NCBI GenBank assembly: GCA_963645945.1
Contig: CAVIUA010000048.1
Coordinates: 20,614-84,613, forward strand
DNA length: 64,000 nt
DNA from: CAG-877 sp963645945
GTDB taxonomy: Bacteria; Bacillota_I; Bacilli_A; RF39; UBA660
Direction of reading: 5' to 3'
Notes under the pieces: model-generated
Databases searched by the model: none
Told to the model about the DNA's origin: nothing
Seen by the model: the letters and a program-made list of their open reading frames with translations, nothing else
Made by a program: the position numbers and the translations under genes
Shown here: in pieces, positions 45,002 through 52,725 of the stretch
Layout: each line of letters opens with the position of its first letter
Numbering within the stretch: position 1 is the stretch's first letter

Positions 45002-45805
45002 CTATTTAGTACACAATTCATTAGCTAAATCAACAAATACTTTAACGGGCAAAGCCTCAGCTCTTACAGATAAATCATATCCAAACTTCTGTAAAACCAT
45101 ATTAACTTTTTCTAAATCATAACCTACTAAATTATTCTTAATAGTCTTTCTTTTTTGTTGAAAACTATCTCTAACTAATTTCTCAAAAAGTTGACTATCT
45201 AAAAGTTCATACTTATTTTCTTTTTCTTTAAAAGAAATAATAACACTATCTACATTAGGCACTGGAACAAATTCATTCCTAGAAACCAAGAACTCTTTAC
45301 GAGCATCAAAATAATACTGTAATAAGACAGATATTGAACCATATGACTTATTACCAGGACCAGTTGTAAATCTATCACCAACTTCTTTTTGAACCATCAT
45401 AACTATTCTTTTAAATTTTAACTTACTATCTATAAGCTTCAAAATAATTGGCGTTGTTATATAATAAGGAACATTACTAACAAAATACAAATTTTCATAA
45501 TCATATTTTGAAATATCACCACATAAATCAGAAGTTAAAAAGTCTTTAAACAAAACTTCTACGTTATTTAGACCCTCTAATCTACTATAAAGTTCATCTT
45601 TTAAATCTTCATCTATTTCATAAGCTAGCACATTATCAGCTTTTTTAGCAAGTTCTCTAGTCATAATTGCGCCACCTGGACCAACTTCAATAACTAAAGA
45701 TTTTTCTTTAATATCCGCAACATCTACAATTCTTTTAACTACACTTATATTCTTCAAAAAGTTTTGTCCAAACTTTTTCTTAAAATCAACATTATATCTT
45801 TCCAT
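45002..45805 (-). CDS. rsmA: 16S rRNA (adenine1518/1519-N6)-dimethyltransferase
   Basis: 267 residues (KsgA). KKFGQNFLKN start, SAM motif I VIEVGPGGAIMTREL, YEIDEDL, and catalytic NVPYYITTPI (NxPY) are clear. C-terminal QQKRKTIKNNL. It dimethylates two adjacent adenines near the 3' end of 16S rRNA. Lies next to yabG region as in B. subtilis (rnmV missing upstream). Confidence 0.98.
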   Translation of the reverse strand: MERYNVDFKKKFGQNFLKNISVVKRIVDVADIKEKSLVIEVGPGGAIMTRELAKKADNVLAYEIDEDLKDELYSRLEGLNNVEVLFKDFLTSDLCGDISKYDYENLYFVSNVPYYITTPIILKLIDSKLKFKRIVMMVQKEVGDRFTTGPGNKSYGSISVLLQYYFDARKEFLVSRNEFVPVPNVDSVIISFKEKENKYELLDSQLFEKLVRDSFQQKRKTIKNNLVGYDLEKVNMVLQKFGYDLSVRAEALPVKVFVDLANELCTK

Positions 45806-45833
45806 TCAACATCACCCTTATACATGTTAAAAA

Positions 45834-46487
45834 CTAAATAATTTCCAATTCTTCTTCCTTTGCTTTACTCTTCCATTTAGAAACTATTTTTAAAATATCA
45901 AATATTAAAATCGCAATAGCTGGTACTACTATTCCTAACATAAATCCATATGAAGTAGTTAAAAACCTTCTAACAGCACCAAGCTTAGGTATTTTTAAAA
46001 TTACTTTTCCAAATATCCTATCTTCCGCAACTATTGAAGGATCCATAATACTATTATTATCACCCTTAGTTCTAAATAAATATGCACCAGAACTAGATTT
46101 TTCTTTACTAACTATTCTATGTGTAACAGTTAAATCTGGATAAGACGGATCAATAGATGAGAATGTTATTATATCACCTAATTCCAAATTTTTACCAGTT
46201 TCTCTTCTAATAACAATAGCGTCATCAACATTAATTGTTGGTACCATACTTTGAGAAACAATAATATAAGCATCAAATAAAGGTGTTTTATTATTACCTT
46301 TACTTAAGTTATAAACTAAATCTCCAAAGTATAAAGCCATTACTAAACCAAAGCCTACAAAGAAGACAAAAACTGCATATAAAAATGCCCGAGCTATAAA
46401 ATGAAAAATATACTTTATCTTTTCAAAAGTACTTAACTCAGTCTGAAAATTATGCACTTTACCATTTAAATCAGCATGAATTCTCAT
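45834..46487 (-). CDS. Signal peptidase I, SipW/ER type
   Basis: 217 residues. One N-terminal transmembrane helix (~34-55), catalytic Ser80 in SQSMVP, then His123 in VTHRIV in place of the Lys of normal bacterial type I peptidases, and GDNN with Asp further on; a second helix lies near the C-terminus (~180-198). The Ser-His dyad is that of SipW and archaeal/eukaryotic ER peptidases. In B. subtilis SipW matures the fibre proteins TasA/TapA. Upstream genes are three small exported paralogues, likely its substrates. Confidence 0.92.
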   Translation of the reverse strand: MRIHADLNGKVHNFQTELSTFEKIKYIFHFIARAFLYAVFVFFVGFGLVMALYFGDLVYNLSKGNNKTPLFDAYIIVSQSMVPTINVDDAIVIRRETGKNLELGDIITFSSIDPSYPDLTVTHRIVSKEKSSSGAYLFRTKGDNNSIMDPSIVAEDRIFGKVILKIPKLGAVRRFLTTSYGFMLGIVVPAIAILIFDILKIVSKWKSKAKEEELEII

Positions 46488-46554
46488 GAAATTGCCTCCT
46501 AATCTATAACAATTATAATACTTATCAAAGTTAAAAATCTATATTTTTACAAAT

Positions 46555-46577
46555 AAAAAAGAACGCTTTACACGTCC
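46555..46577 (-). terminator. Terminator after the third exported paralogue
   Basis: Minus-strand ggacg/cgttc stem with short loop and T-run; overlaps the gene's stop and separates it from the peptidase gene. Confidence 0.7.
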
Positions 46578-47179
46578 AAATTATAATTAACTTTCACAAT
46601 AGCCTTAAAATTTTTAGAAGAACTACCTATAACAGTCTCTTCATCGGTCCATATTTTAAGTCTATAATTATCACAAAATTGCTTAGTATCTTCAGTTGTA
46701 TTTCTAAAAATACCAGAATATAAAATCATACTATTACTTAAATTATCAGTCTCATAAATATTATTTTCTAAAGTAAAAGTAAAATAACTAGGATAATTAT
46801 CAACAGGAACATATCTTCCATTAACAAGTTTTTCTAAATATATTCTAACTTCGTTATCACCAAGTAAAGCATAATCATCATCTTTAACTCTTTCTAACAA
46901 CACTTCATAATTAATAGTATTATTTGAAGACACATTAGAAATAATTTTAAAGTCTAAATAACTATTCATAGCTATTCCTTCTGAGTCATTCATTGGTAAA
47001 GTTCCAATTAAAAAAATACCATCAGCATCAGTATCATAATCAATATAAACAATGTCTTTAGAATTTAAATTAGAATTAGGTTCAACTAAAACAGCATAAC
47101 TAACACCAACTATCGCAACTATTAAAATAGCCAATCCAAGTATTGACAATAATAATTGTTTTGACAAAGTATTATCCAT
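46568..47179 (-). CDS. Exported paralogue C (SipW-cluster surface protein)
   Basis: 203 residues. Basic start then a hydrophobic helix (~9-30) ending GVSYA, a likely cleavage site, then a ~170-residue beta-rich exported part. Shared with the next two genes: a LPMNDSEG segment near residue 61 (versus IPLTDSLG and LPLTDESG) and a C-terminal NYRLKIWTDEE (versus NYRLRVFLDEK and FKLRLWLDET). Architecture recalls TasA/camelysin-type SipW substrates, but I cannot assign the family from sequence alone. Last of three tandem genes. Confidence 0.7.
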   Translation of the reverse strand: MDNTLSKQLLLSILGLAILIVAIVGVSYAVLVEPNSNLNSKDIVYIDYDTDADGIFLIGTLPMNDSEGIAMNSYLDFKIISNVSSNNTINYEVLLERVKDDDYALLGDNEVRIYLEKLVNGRYVPVDNYPSYFTFTLENNIYETDNLSNSMILYSGIFRNTTEDTKQFCDNYRLKIWTDEETVIGSSSKNFKAIVKVNYNLDV

Positions 47180-47197
47180 AATACCACCGCCTCAAAA

Positions 47198-47785
47198 CTA
47201 CTTATCTTTTCCAAATACATCTACTTTTACAGAAACATAATAAACACTATCAGGAACAACAGAACTCTTTTCATCTAAAAATACTCTAAGACGGTAATTA
47301 TCAACTGAGTCACGTTTCTTAGTATCTTCTAATAGTACCATAGAACCAGCTGGAGTTGAAAGTTTACTACTCTTATTAAGACCTTTAAAAACAGAAGGTC
47401 CAAATACTTTACTAAAAGATCCGGAATTTTGTTTTTCTAAATAAAACTTAATCATATCACCAGTAACATTAGATTCATCTTCAATAATAGAAACAGCAAT
47501 TTCATAATTAATTTCATCAGAATCTTCCAACTTAGTATTAACAACAAAATCAAAATATTGTTCACTAGTTTTACCAAGTGAATCTGTTAAAGGGATTAAA
47601 TTAGTAAACTTAAATGTATTACTATCAGTATAACTCATAGTAATTACACCAGGATTATATTCATCAACAGTATCATCTTTTTTATTACTTAAAAGACCAA
47701 ATGCTAATACAACTATCAAAATAACTAAAACACTAATTAATATAATCCAACAAATAACTTTTTTTGATACACCCTTTTTATCCAT
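47198..47785 (-). CDS. Exported paralogue B (SipW-cluster surface protein)
   Basis: 195 residues: short basic N-terminus KKGVSKK, one hydrophobic helix (~10-32) without an obvious AxA site, then an extracellular domain with IPLTDSLGK and NYRLRVFLDEK in the same places as in its two neighbours. Strong RBS taggagg before the ATG. 18 bases separate it from paralogue C and 14 from paralogue A. Probably processed or anchored together with them. Confidence 0.7.
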   Translation of the reverse strand: MDKKGVSKKVICWIILISVLVILIVVLAFGLLSNKKDDTVDEYNPGVITMSYTDSNTFKFTNLIPLTDSLGKTSEQYFDFVVNTKLEDSDEINYEIAVSIIEDESNVTGDMIKFYLEKQNSGSFSKVFGPSVFKGLNKSSKLSTPAGSMVLLEDTKKRDSVDNYRLRVFLDEKSSVVPDSVYYVSVKVDVFGKDK

Positions 47786-47799
47786 ATAAGTTAATCCTC

Positions 47800-48387
47800 C
47801 TAAGATAATTTCTTAACTTTTATTATACCATTAAATTCTTTTTTTGTATCACTTAAAAAATAAGTTTCATCTAACCAAAGACGTAATTTGAATTCTTGCT
47901 TCTGATTTCCAAAAATTGTACCAGAATATAATAACTTACCAGATGCACTACTCTTTGAAACTCTTAAATTTCGATATGTCATAACTTCATTACCAGAATA
48001 ATCTTTAAAAGCTTTTCCATCTCCATCAGTCAAATAAACTTTTACATAGTTTGGATCAATAGTATTATCATTTTCTTCACTCTCCAAATAAACTTCATAA
48101 TTACTAGAAATATTCTTATCACCAGTACTTTCTACTGAAAAAGATATTTCATTTAGAATATCATCATCCACATTAGAAGCATCAAGAGTTCTACCAGATT
48201 CATCTGTTAATGGTAATTTATTAGATATATGAATACTATTAGTACCAGTTAAACTAACACTATTAGAATTAGAATTAAATTCATCCTTTGTTAAAGCAAT
48301 TACAATTATAACCAAAAAGAAAAAAACAATAGACATTACAAATAAAAACGTATTTTTATTAAAATATCTAGACATCTTATAGTTCAT
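47800..48387 (-). CDS. Exported paralogue A (SipW-cluster surface protein)
   Basis: 195 residues; hydrophobic helix at ~13-32, then an exported part with NKLPLTDESGRTL and FKLRLWLDET, matching the paralogues. First gene of the tandem trio, starting 43 bases after tatD. The weak RBS (aaggg, 10 bases from ATG) is unlike the strong one of paralogue B, suggesting unequal dosage. Function unknown; likely a surface or matrix component. Confidence 0.68.
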   Translation of the reverse strand: MNYKMSRYFNKNTFLFVMSIVFFFLVIIVIALTKDEFNSNSNSVSLTGTNSIHISNKLPLTDESGRTLDASNVDDDILNEISFSVESTGDKNISSNYEVYLESEENDNTIDPNYVKVYLTDGDGKAFKDYSGNEVMTYRNLRVSKSSASGKLLYSGTIFGNQKQEFKLRLWLDETYFLSDTKKEFNGIIKVKKLS

Positions 48388-48430
48388 ACACCATCAACCC
48401 TTATCTAAAATAAGATTAACATAAAGGTAA

Positions 48431-49177
48431 TTACAAGTCAAATAAATTACTAGCAGTCTTAGTAGTCTTTTCTTCTACTTCAGATAAAGAAACATTTAAT
48501 ATATCCGCTATTTTTGTTGCAATAACAGGTATATACTTTGAACTGTTCTGCTTACCACGAAAAGGTTCAGGTGCTAAATAAGGAGCATCTGTCTCTAACA
48601 CTATATTATCAAGTCCAACATGTTCAACAACTTTATATAAATTACTATTTTTAAAAGTAACTACTCCACCAATACCAAGCTTATAACCAAGCTTAATATA
48701 AATATCAGCAGTTTCTACACTACCAGAAAAACAATGTATAACACCTTTTACATTATGTTTCTTTAAAGTCTCAATAGTATCATTAACAGCATCTCTACTA
48801 TGTATAACAACAGGTAAATTTAATTTTTCAGCTATTATTAATTGCTTCTCAAATAATTCTTTTTGTATATCAATATCTTCTTTTCCATAATGATAATCAA
48901 GGCCTATTTCACCAACACCAACAACTTTATCAGTATTCAATAACTCTTCAAGTAACTCTAAATCAGCATCAGTAGTATCAACTTCTGAAGGATGGAATCC
49001 TAAAGTAACATATATTGAATCATATTTTTTAGCTAGAGACAAAGCTTCCTCAAAAGTATTTTTAGTACAAGCAGAAACAATAAGTAATTTAACTCCAGAT
49101 TCTAAATTTTCTTTTATTACTTTATCTACATCTTCATAATCTTCAATAGATAAATGACAATGTGTATCAATAAACAT
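48431..49177 (-). CDS. tatD: TatD-family metal-dependent hydrolase/DNase
   Basis: 248 residues. The metal-binding motifs are all visible: FIDTHCHLS (HxH), GEIGLDYHYG, VIHSRDA, GVIHCFSGS and LETDAPYLAP. TIM-barrel enzyme with DNase activity. ATG 49177 has ggagg upstream. metG-tatD order is that of B. subtilis metS-yabD. Confidence 0.96.
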   Translation of the reverse strand: MFIDTHCHLSIEDYEDVDKVIKENLESGVKLLIVSACTKNTFEEALSLAKKYDSIYVTLGFHPSEVDTTDADLELLEELLNTDKVVGVGEIGLDYHYGKEDIDIQKELFEKQLIIAEKLNLPVVIHSRDAVNDTIETLKKHNVKGVIHCFSGSVETADIYIKLGYKLGIGGVVTFKNSNLYKVVEHVGLDNIVLETDAPYLAPEPFRGKQNSSKYIPVIATKIADILNVSLSEVEEKTTKTASNLFDL

Positions 49178-49206
49178 AAAAATACCTCCAAAATAAAAAT
49201 ACCATA

Positions 49207-49371
49207 TTAATGGCATTTTTTCCATCTATATATTTTTAAACTAATATAGGAATACAACATAAAACAAAAATAAACAATATCTAACATATTAAAATTCATC
49301 AAAATATTATACAACAGTACTACCTGAGATAACACAAAAATTAAATCAGAAACAATAAAACGATTATTCAT
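49207..49371 (-). CDS. Small hydrophobic protein, 54 residues
   Basis: An open frame of 54 codons with ATG 49371, RBS aaggag (49378-49383) 6 bases upstream, and TAA at 49207. The product is strongly hydrophobic (about two membrane segments: SDLIFVLSQVVLLYNIL and IVYFCFMLYSYISL) and ends in basic KIYRWKKCH. It lies in the 300-base gap between metG and tatD, co-directional, and contains a TATAAT 25 bases before the ATG region. Family unrecognised; small size keeps confidence moderate. Confidence 0.55.
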   Translation of the reverse strand: MNNRFIVSDLIFVLSQVVLLYNILMNFNMLDIVYFCFMLYSYISLKIYRWKKCH

Positions 49372-49422
49372 AACAATCTCCTTAAATTATATTTGTACTG
49401 CGAAACAATATAAATATAACAC

Positions 49423-49456
49423 AAAAAAGAGAAAATTAATTTCTAACCTTCTCTTT
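49423..49456 (-). terminator. Terminator of metG
   Basis: Minus-strand aaagagaa/ttctcttt stem, 15-base loop, T-run, 22 bases after the stop. Confidence 0.75.
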
Positions 49457-49478
49457 TCTTATAATTATACACTATATT

Positions 49479-51014
49479 TTACATCTCTTGAAGAAATTTA
49501 TCTTTATCTATTCTTTGGAATAAAACCTCAGGTTGTCCTAATTTGTATTCATTATCTTCTACATATTTAAATTCAGGAACATCATTATTTATTTGTTTTA
49601 AAATTTCCTTACTTGTATTAGTAATAAATGGCTCTAACAGAATAGCACATACTCTAATAGATTCTAATAAGTTATAAATAACTGTTTCTAATCTATCTTT
49701 CTTAGCCTCATCTTTAGCTAATATCCAAGGAGTAGTATCATCTATATATTTATTACTAGCTCTTAAAACATTCATAATTTCAGTTAAAGCATCACTTACT
49801 TGATAATCATCCATTTTAGAAACTAATTTACTATCTAATTCATTGATACTTTCAATAAAAGACTTATCTATATCATCATATACTTTCTTGTTACAAATAG
49901 CACCTGAAAAATACTTATTACCCATCGAAATAGTTCTTTGAACTAAGTTACCTAAAATATTTGCTAAATCACTATTAATCTTTTCAATAAGAAGCTCATA
50001 AGTAATATTACCATCATTAGCAAAAGGAATTTCATGCAATAAATAATATCTAACAGCATCAACACCAAATTTCTCTACTAATTCATCAGCATAAATAACA
50101 TTACCTTTAGATTTACTCATCTTATCATTATTCATTAATAACCAAGGATGTCCAAAAATTTTCTCTGGTATTTCTAAACCTAATGACCATAAGAAGCAAG
50201 GCCAATAAATTGAATGAAAACGTACAATATCTTTACCAATTAAATGTAAGTTAGCTGGCCATAATTTTTTAAATTGCTCTGTCTGACTATCAACATCATA
50301 TCCAATATTAGTAATATAATTAGTTAATGCATCAAGCCAAACATAAACAACATGTCCTTCATCAAAAGTAACTGGAATACCCCAAGTTAATGATGTTCTT
50401 GAAACACATAAATCTTGTAAACCAGGTTTAATAAAGTTATTTAACATTTCATTTTTTCTAGAAACAGGCTGAATAAAATCAGGATGTTCTTCTATATATT
50501 TTTCTAACTTATCTTGATATTTACTTAATTTAAAGAAATATGCCTCTTCTCTTGCTTCATGAACTTCTCTATTACAGTCTGGACATTTTCCATCAACTAA
50601 CTGAGACTCAGTCCAAAAAGACTCACAAGGAGTACAATATAATCCTTTGTATTCACCTTTATAAATATCTCCTGAATCATACATTTTTTTAAAGATATGT
50701 TGAACAACTTCTTTATGATGAGAATCTGTAGTTCTTACAAACTTATCATAACTAGTATTCATTAAATCCCAAATACCTTGAATTTGTTTAGCTATACCAT
50801 CAACAAATTCCTTTGGTGATATACCAGCATCTCTAGCTTTTTCTTCAATTTTAATACCATGTTCATCAGTACCAGTCTGAAAATAAACATCATATCCATG
50901 TTGTCTTTTAAATCTAGCAATTGAATCTGCCAAAACGATTTCATATGTATTACCTATATGTGGCTTACCAGAAGTATAAGCAATAGCAGTAGCAATATAA
51001 AACTTTTTACCCAT
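49479..51014 (-). CDS. metG: Methionyl-tRNA synthetase
   Basis: 511 residues. TAIAYTSGKPHIGNTYE carries the HIGH-type motif; zinc cysteines CTPCESFWTESQLVDGKCPDC; KMSKS motif DKMSKSKGNVI; anticodon-binding part follows. The C-terminal tRNA-binding (EMAPII-like) domain found in B. subtilis MetS is missing. ATG 51014 has aaggagg upstream. Controlled by a T-box leader. Confidence 0.98.
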   Translation of the reverse strand: MGKKFYIATAIAYTSGKPHIGNTYEIVLADSIARFKRQHGYDVYFQTGTDEHGIKIEEKARDAGISPKEFVDGIAKQIQGIWDLMNTSYDKFVRTTDSHHKEVVQHIFKKMYDSGDIYKGEYKGLYCTPCESFWTESQLVDGKCPDCNREVHEAREEAYFFKLSKYQDKLEKYIEEHPDFIQPVSRKNEMLNNFIKPGLQDLCVSRTSLTWGIPVTFDEGHVVYVWLDALTNYITNIGYDVDSQTEQFKKLWPANLHLIGKDIVRFHSIYWPCFLWSLGLEIPEKIFGHPWLLMNNDKMSKSKGNVIYADELVEKFGVDAVRYYLLHEIPFANDGNITYELLIEKINSDLANILGNLVQRTISMGNKYFSGAICNKKVYDDIDKSFIESINELDSKLVSKMDDYQVSDALTEIMNVLRASNKYIDDTTPWILAKDEAKKDRLETVIYNLLESIRVCAILLEPFITNTSKEILKQINNDVPEFKYVEDNEYKLGQPEVLFQRIDKDKFLQEM

Positions 51015-51042
51015 AATATCATCCTCCTTCAAATTTAATACC

Positions 51043-51274
51043 AAAAAAAAATATTATAAACATAAGGACGAGAAGTTTCTCGCGGTACCACCTTATTTTA
51101 TAATATTTCTGATATTATACACTCGAGTAGTTAACGCCTACCTACGATTATACCTACATATCGATATAATAGTTCAAAAGCCATACTTAAATTAATTTTT
51201 ATACTCATTCCCACCAAACAGAGTTCTCTTAATAAAAATTTAATTAAAGCTCTTCATCACAACATTTAAGATAT
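51043..51274 (-). promoter_or_regulatory. T-box riboswitch (Met) in the metG leader
   Basis: Minus-strand leader with the invariant T-box AAGGTGGTACCGCG (51081-51094). Stem I base attaaattttta/taaaaattaattt, with specifier ATG (51182-51184) in aagtATGgc. Distal loop carries ggtggga. A terminator stem (aatattataaaataagg / ccttatgtttataatatt) plus T-run precedes metG; uncharged tRNA-Met favours the antiterminator. Confidence 0.93.
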
Positions 51275-51280
51275 GCATGA

Positions 51281-51309
51281 AGTATAACACAATTTTCTTT
51301 ATTCTTCAA
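51281..51309 (-). promoter_or_regulatory. Promoter of the T-box-metG transcript
   Basis: TTGAAG, 17-base spacer, TATACT; the -35 overlaps the end of spoVT. Confidence 0.65.
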
Positions 51310-51829
51310 TATGTTTTCCTAAAAATTGTGCAACTACGCAAATTAATTTCTCATCTAGTTTTGTTATATCAGCTTTATCAGATATAACCAAGACTAATCC
51401 TATGGCATCACCATTCATAATTATAGGTTGAATTACATAAGATAATTTCTCCTTTTCATTTTCAATTAATTCCACATTATGAAGACTAGATTCAAATAAA
51501 GTTTTCCTATCATTCATAACACTTTCTAAATATCTAGAAATATTAGAATCAATATATTTTTTCTTTAAATTGCCAGATCCGGCAACGAATTTATCTCTAT
51601 CAGTAATTAATACTGTTTTTTTAATATTAGCATTAATTATTTCAACCAACTCTTTTGAAACATCATCCATATCAGACATTTTTGAAAATTTTTTTAAAGC
51701 AATCATTTCTCTATCAACAAATATTTCTAAAGATTCTCCATCACGAATTCTAAGAGTACGTCGAATTTCTTTGGGAATAACAATTCTTCCTAAATCATCT
51801 ACTCTTCTCACTACACCAGTTGACTTCAT
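51299..51829 (-). CDS. spoVT: Stage V sporulation regulator SpoVT
   Basis: 176 residues, close to the 178 of B. subtilis. N-terminal swapped-hairpin DNA-binding domain STGVVRRVDDLGRIVIPKEIRRTLRI; the rest is a GAF-like domain starting near residue 55. SpoVT regulates late forespore (sigma-G) genes. ATG 51829 begins MKSTGVVRR as in the family; RBS gagga. The order mfd-spoVT is that of B. subtilis, with one unknown gene inserted. Confidence 0.95.
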   Translation of the reverse strand: MKSTGVVRRVDDLGRIVIPKEIRRTLRIRDGESLEIFVDREMIALKKFSKMSDMDDVSKELVEIINANIKKTVLITDRDKFVAGSGNLKKKYIDSNISRYLESVMNDRKTLFESSLHNVELIENEKEKLSYVIQPIIMNGDAIGLVLVISDKADITKLDEKLICVVAQFLGKHIEE

Positions 51830-51916
51830 AAAATTATTCCTCACTTTCTTCATACTAATATTTTCTCTAGAACTACACTTTTTATACAAAATATTTGTTT
51901 CTCACATATATTATAA

Positions 51917-51953
51917 TAAATATTTCCAAAAATTCCCTTGGTAAATATTTCCA
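51917..51953 (-). repeat. Twin direct repeats upstream of spoVT
   Basis: Two copies of TGGAAATATTTA (12 bp, minus strand) at 51917-51928 and 51942-51953, offset by 25 bases; together they also form an imperfect inverted repeat (ccaa...ttgg). Possible operator. Confidence 0.5.
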
Positions 51954-52000
51954 TAGAAATGTTAATTAATTAATATTTAAAAGTATTTTTCATCAAGCAT

Positions 52001-52025
52001 AAAAAAAAGACTGAAACATCAGTCA
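52001..52025 (-). terminator. Terminator after the unknown gene following mfd
   Basis: Minus-strand gactga/tcagtc stem with short loop and eight T's next to the stop at 52026. Confidence 0.88.
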
Positions 52026-52682
52026 TTATTGCACATCAAATAATCTAGAGTTTTCAAGAGTAAATAAATATCTTTCACCTTGTTCTTTAATACTATTAGT
52101 TAATATTGTATCTTTAACCAAAATTTTAAAGTCAATATTTTCAAGTAACTGCTTTAAATAATTATTATTAATATATTTAGTAACATCAGTAGTTATACGT
52201 TTTTTTATAGTTAAATCAATATCATTATCAAACAATAAATCCATTTTTTCAAATATTTCAGTATTTAATGTATCTTTAATAAAACTCTTAATTTCTGATT
52301 TTACTATTTTATTAACACTCGAAAAGTCCTTTTTCATTAATTTGATAGTATCATTATTATTTATTAATTTAAAATCATTTATTATTTTAGACAAAGTATT
52401 AATTCTAATATCTTTCAATGTCTTACAAAATTCTAAACATTTACTACGATAATTATCTAAAATGTTATCCAATTTTTCAGCTTTCAAAATTATTTTATTT
52501 TTCTTAGCCAAATCCAAAAATCTACTTTTAATAACATCCATCGAGTCTAATGGAGGTTTTTTTAACAAAGAAGTAATATCTTCATCAAATAAAGCATTAG
52601 TATTATTAACTAAAGTATCAACTAATGCTCTTCTATAATTATCTAAATGAGTCTTTTTAAAATCTTCAATATTATTTGTCAC
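52026..52682 (-). CDS. Unknown helical protein between mfd and spoVT
   Basis: 218 residues; I do not recognise it. Lys/Asn/Ile-rich, predicted largely helical, no signal peptide or membrane segment. It contains few Gly/Pro residues and repeated IxxxL heptad-like spacing (for example IRINTLSKIINDFKLI). GTG start with aggag 7 bases upstream, 43 bases after mfd, and ended by a strong terminator, so it is the last gene of the dnaX-to-mfd run. Not the PrsA-type isomerase often found after mfd in Clostridia. Confidence 0.7.
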   Translation of the reverse strand: MTNNIEDFKKTHLDNYRRALVDTLVNNTNALFDEDITSLLKKPPLDSMDVIKSRFLDLAKKNKIILKAEKLDNILDNYRSKCLEFCKTLKDIRINTLSKIINDFKLINNNDTIKLMKKDFSSVNKIVKSEIKSFIKDTLNTEIFEKMDLLFDNDIDLTIKKRITTDVTKYINNNYLKQLLENIDFKILVKDTILTNSIKEQGERYLFTLENSRLFDVQ

Positions 52683-52725
52683 ATCATCACTCCTAGTATA
52701 ATAAATTTAACCAGTATAAATCAAT

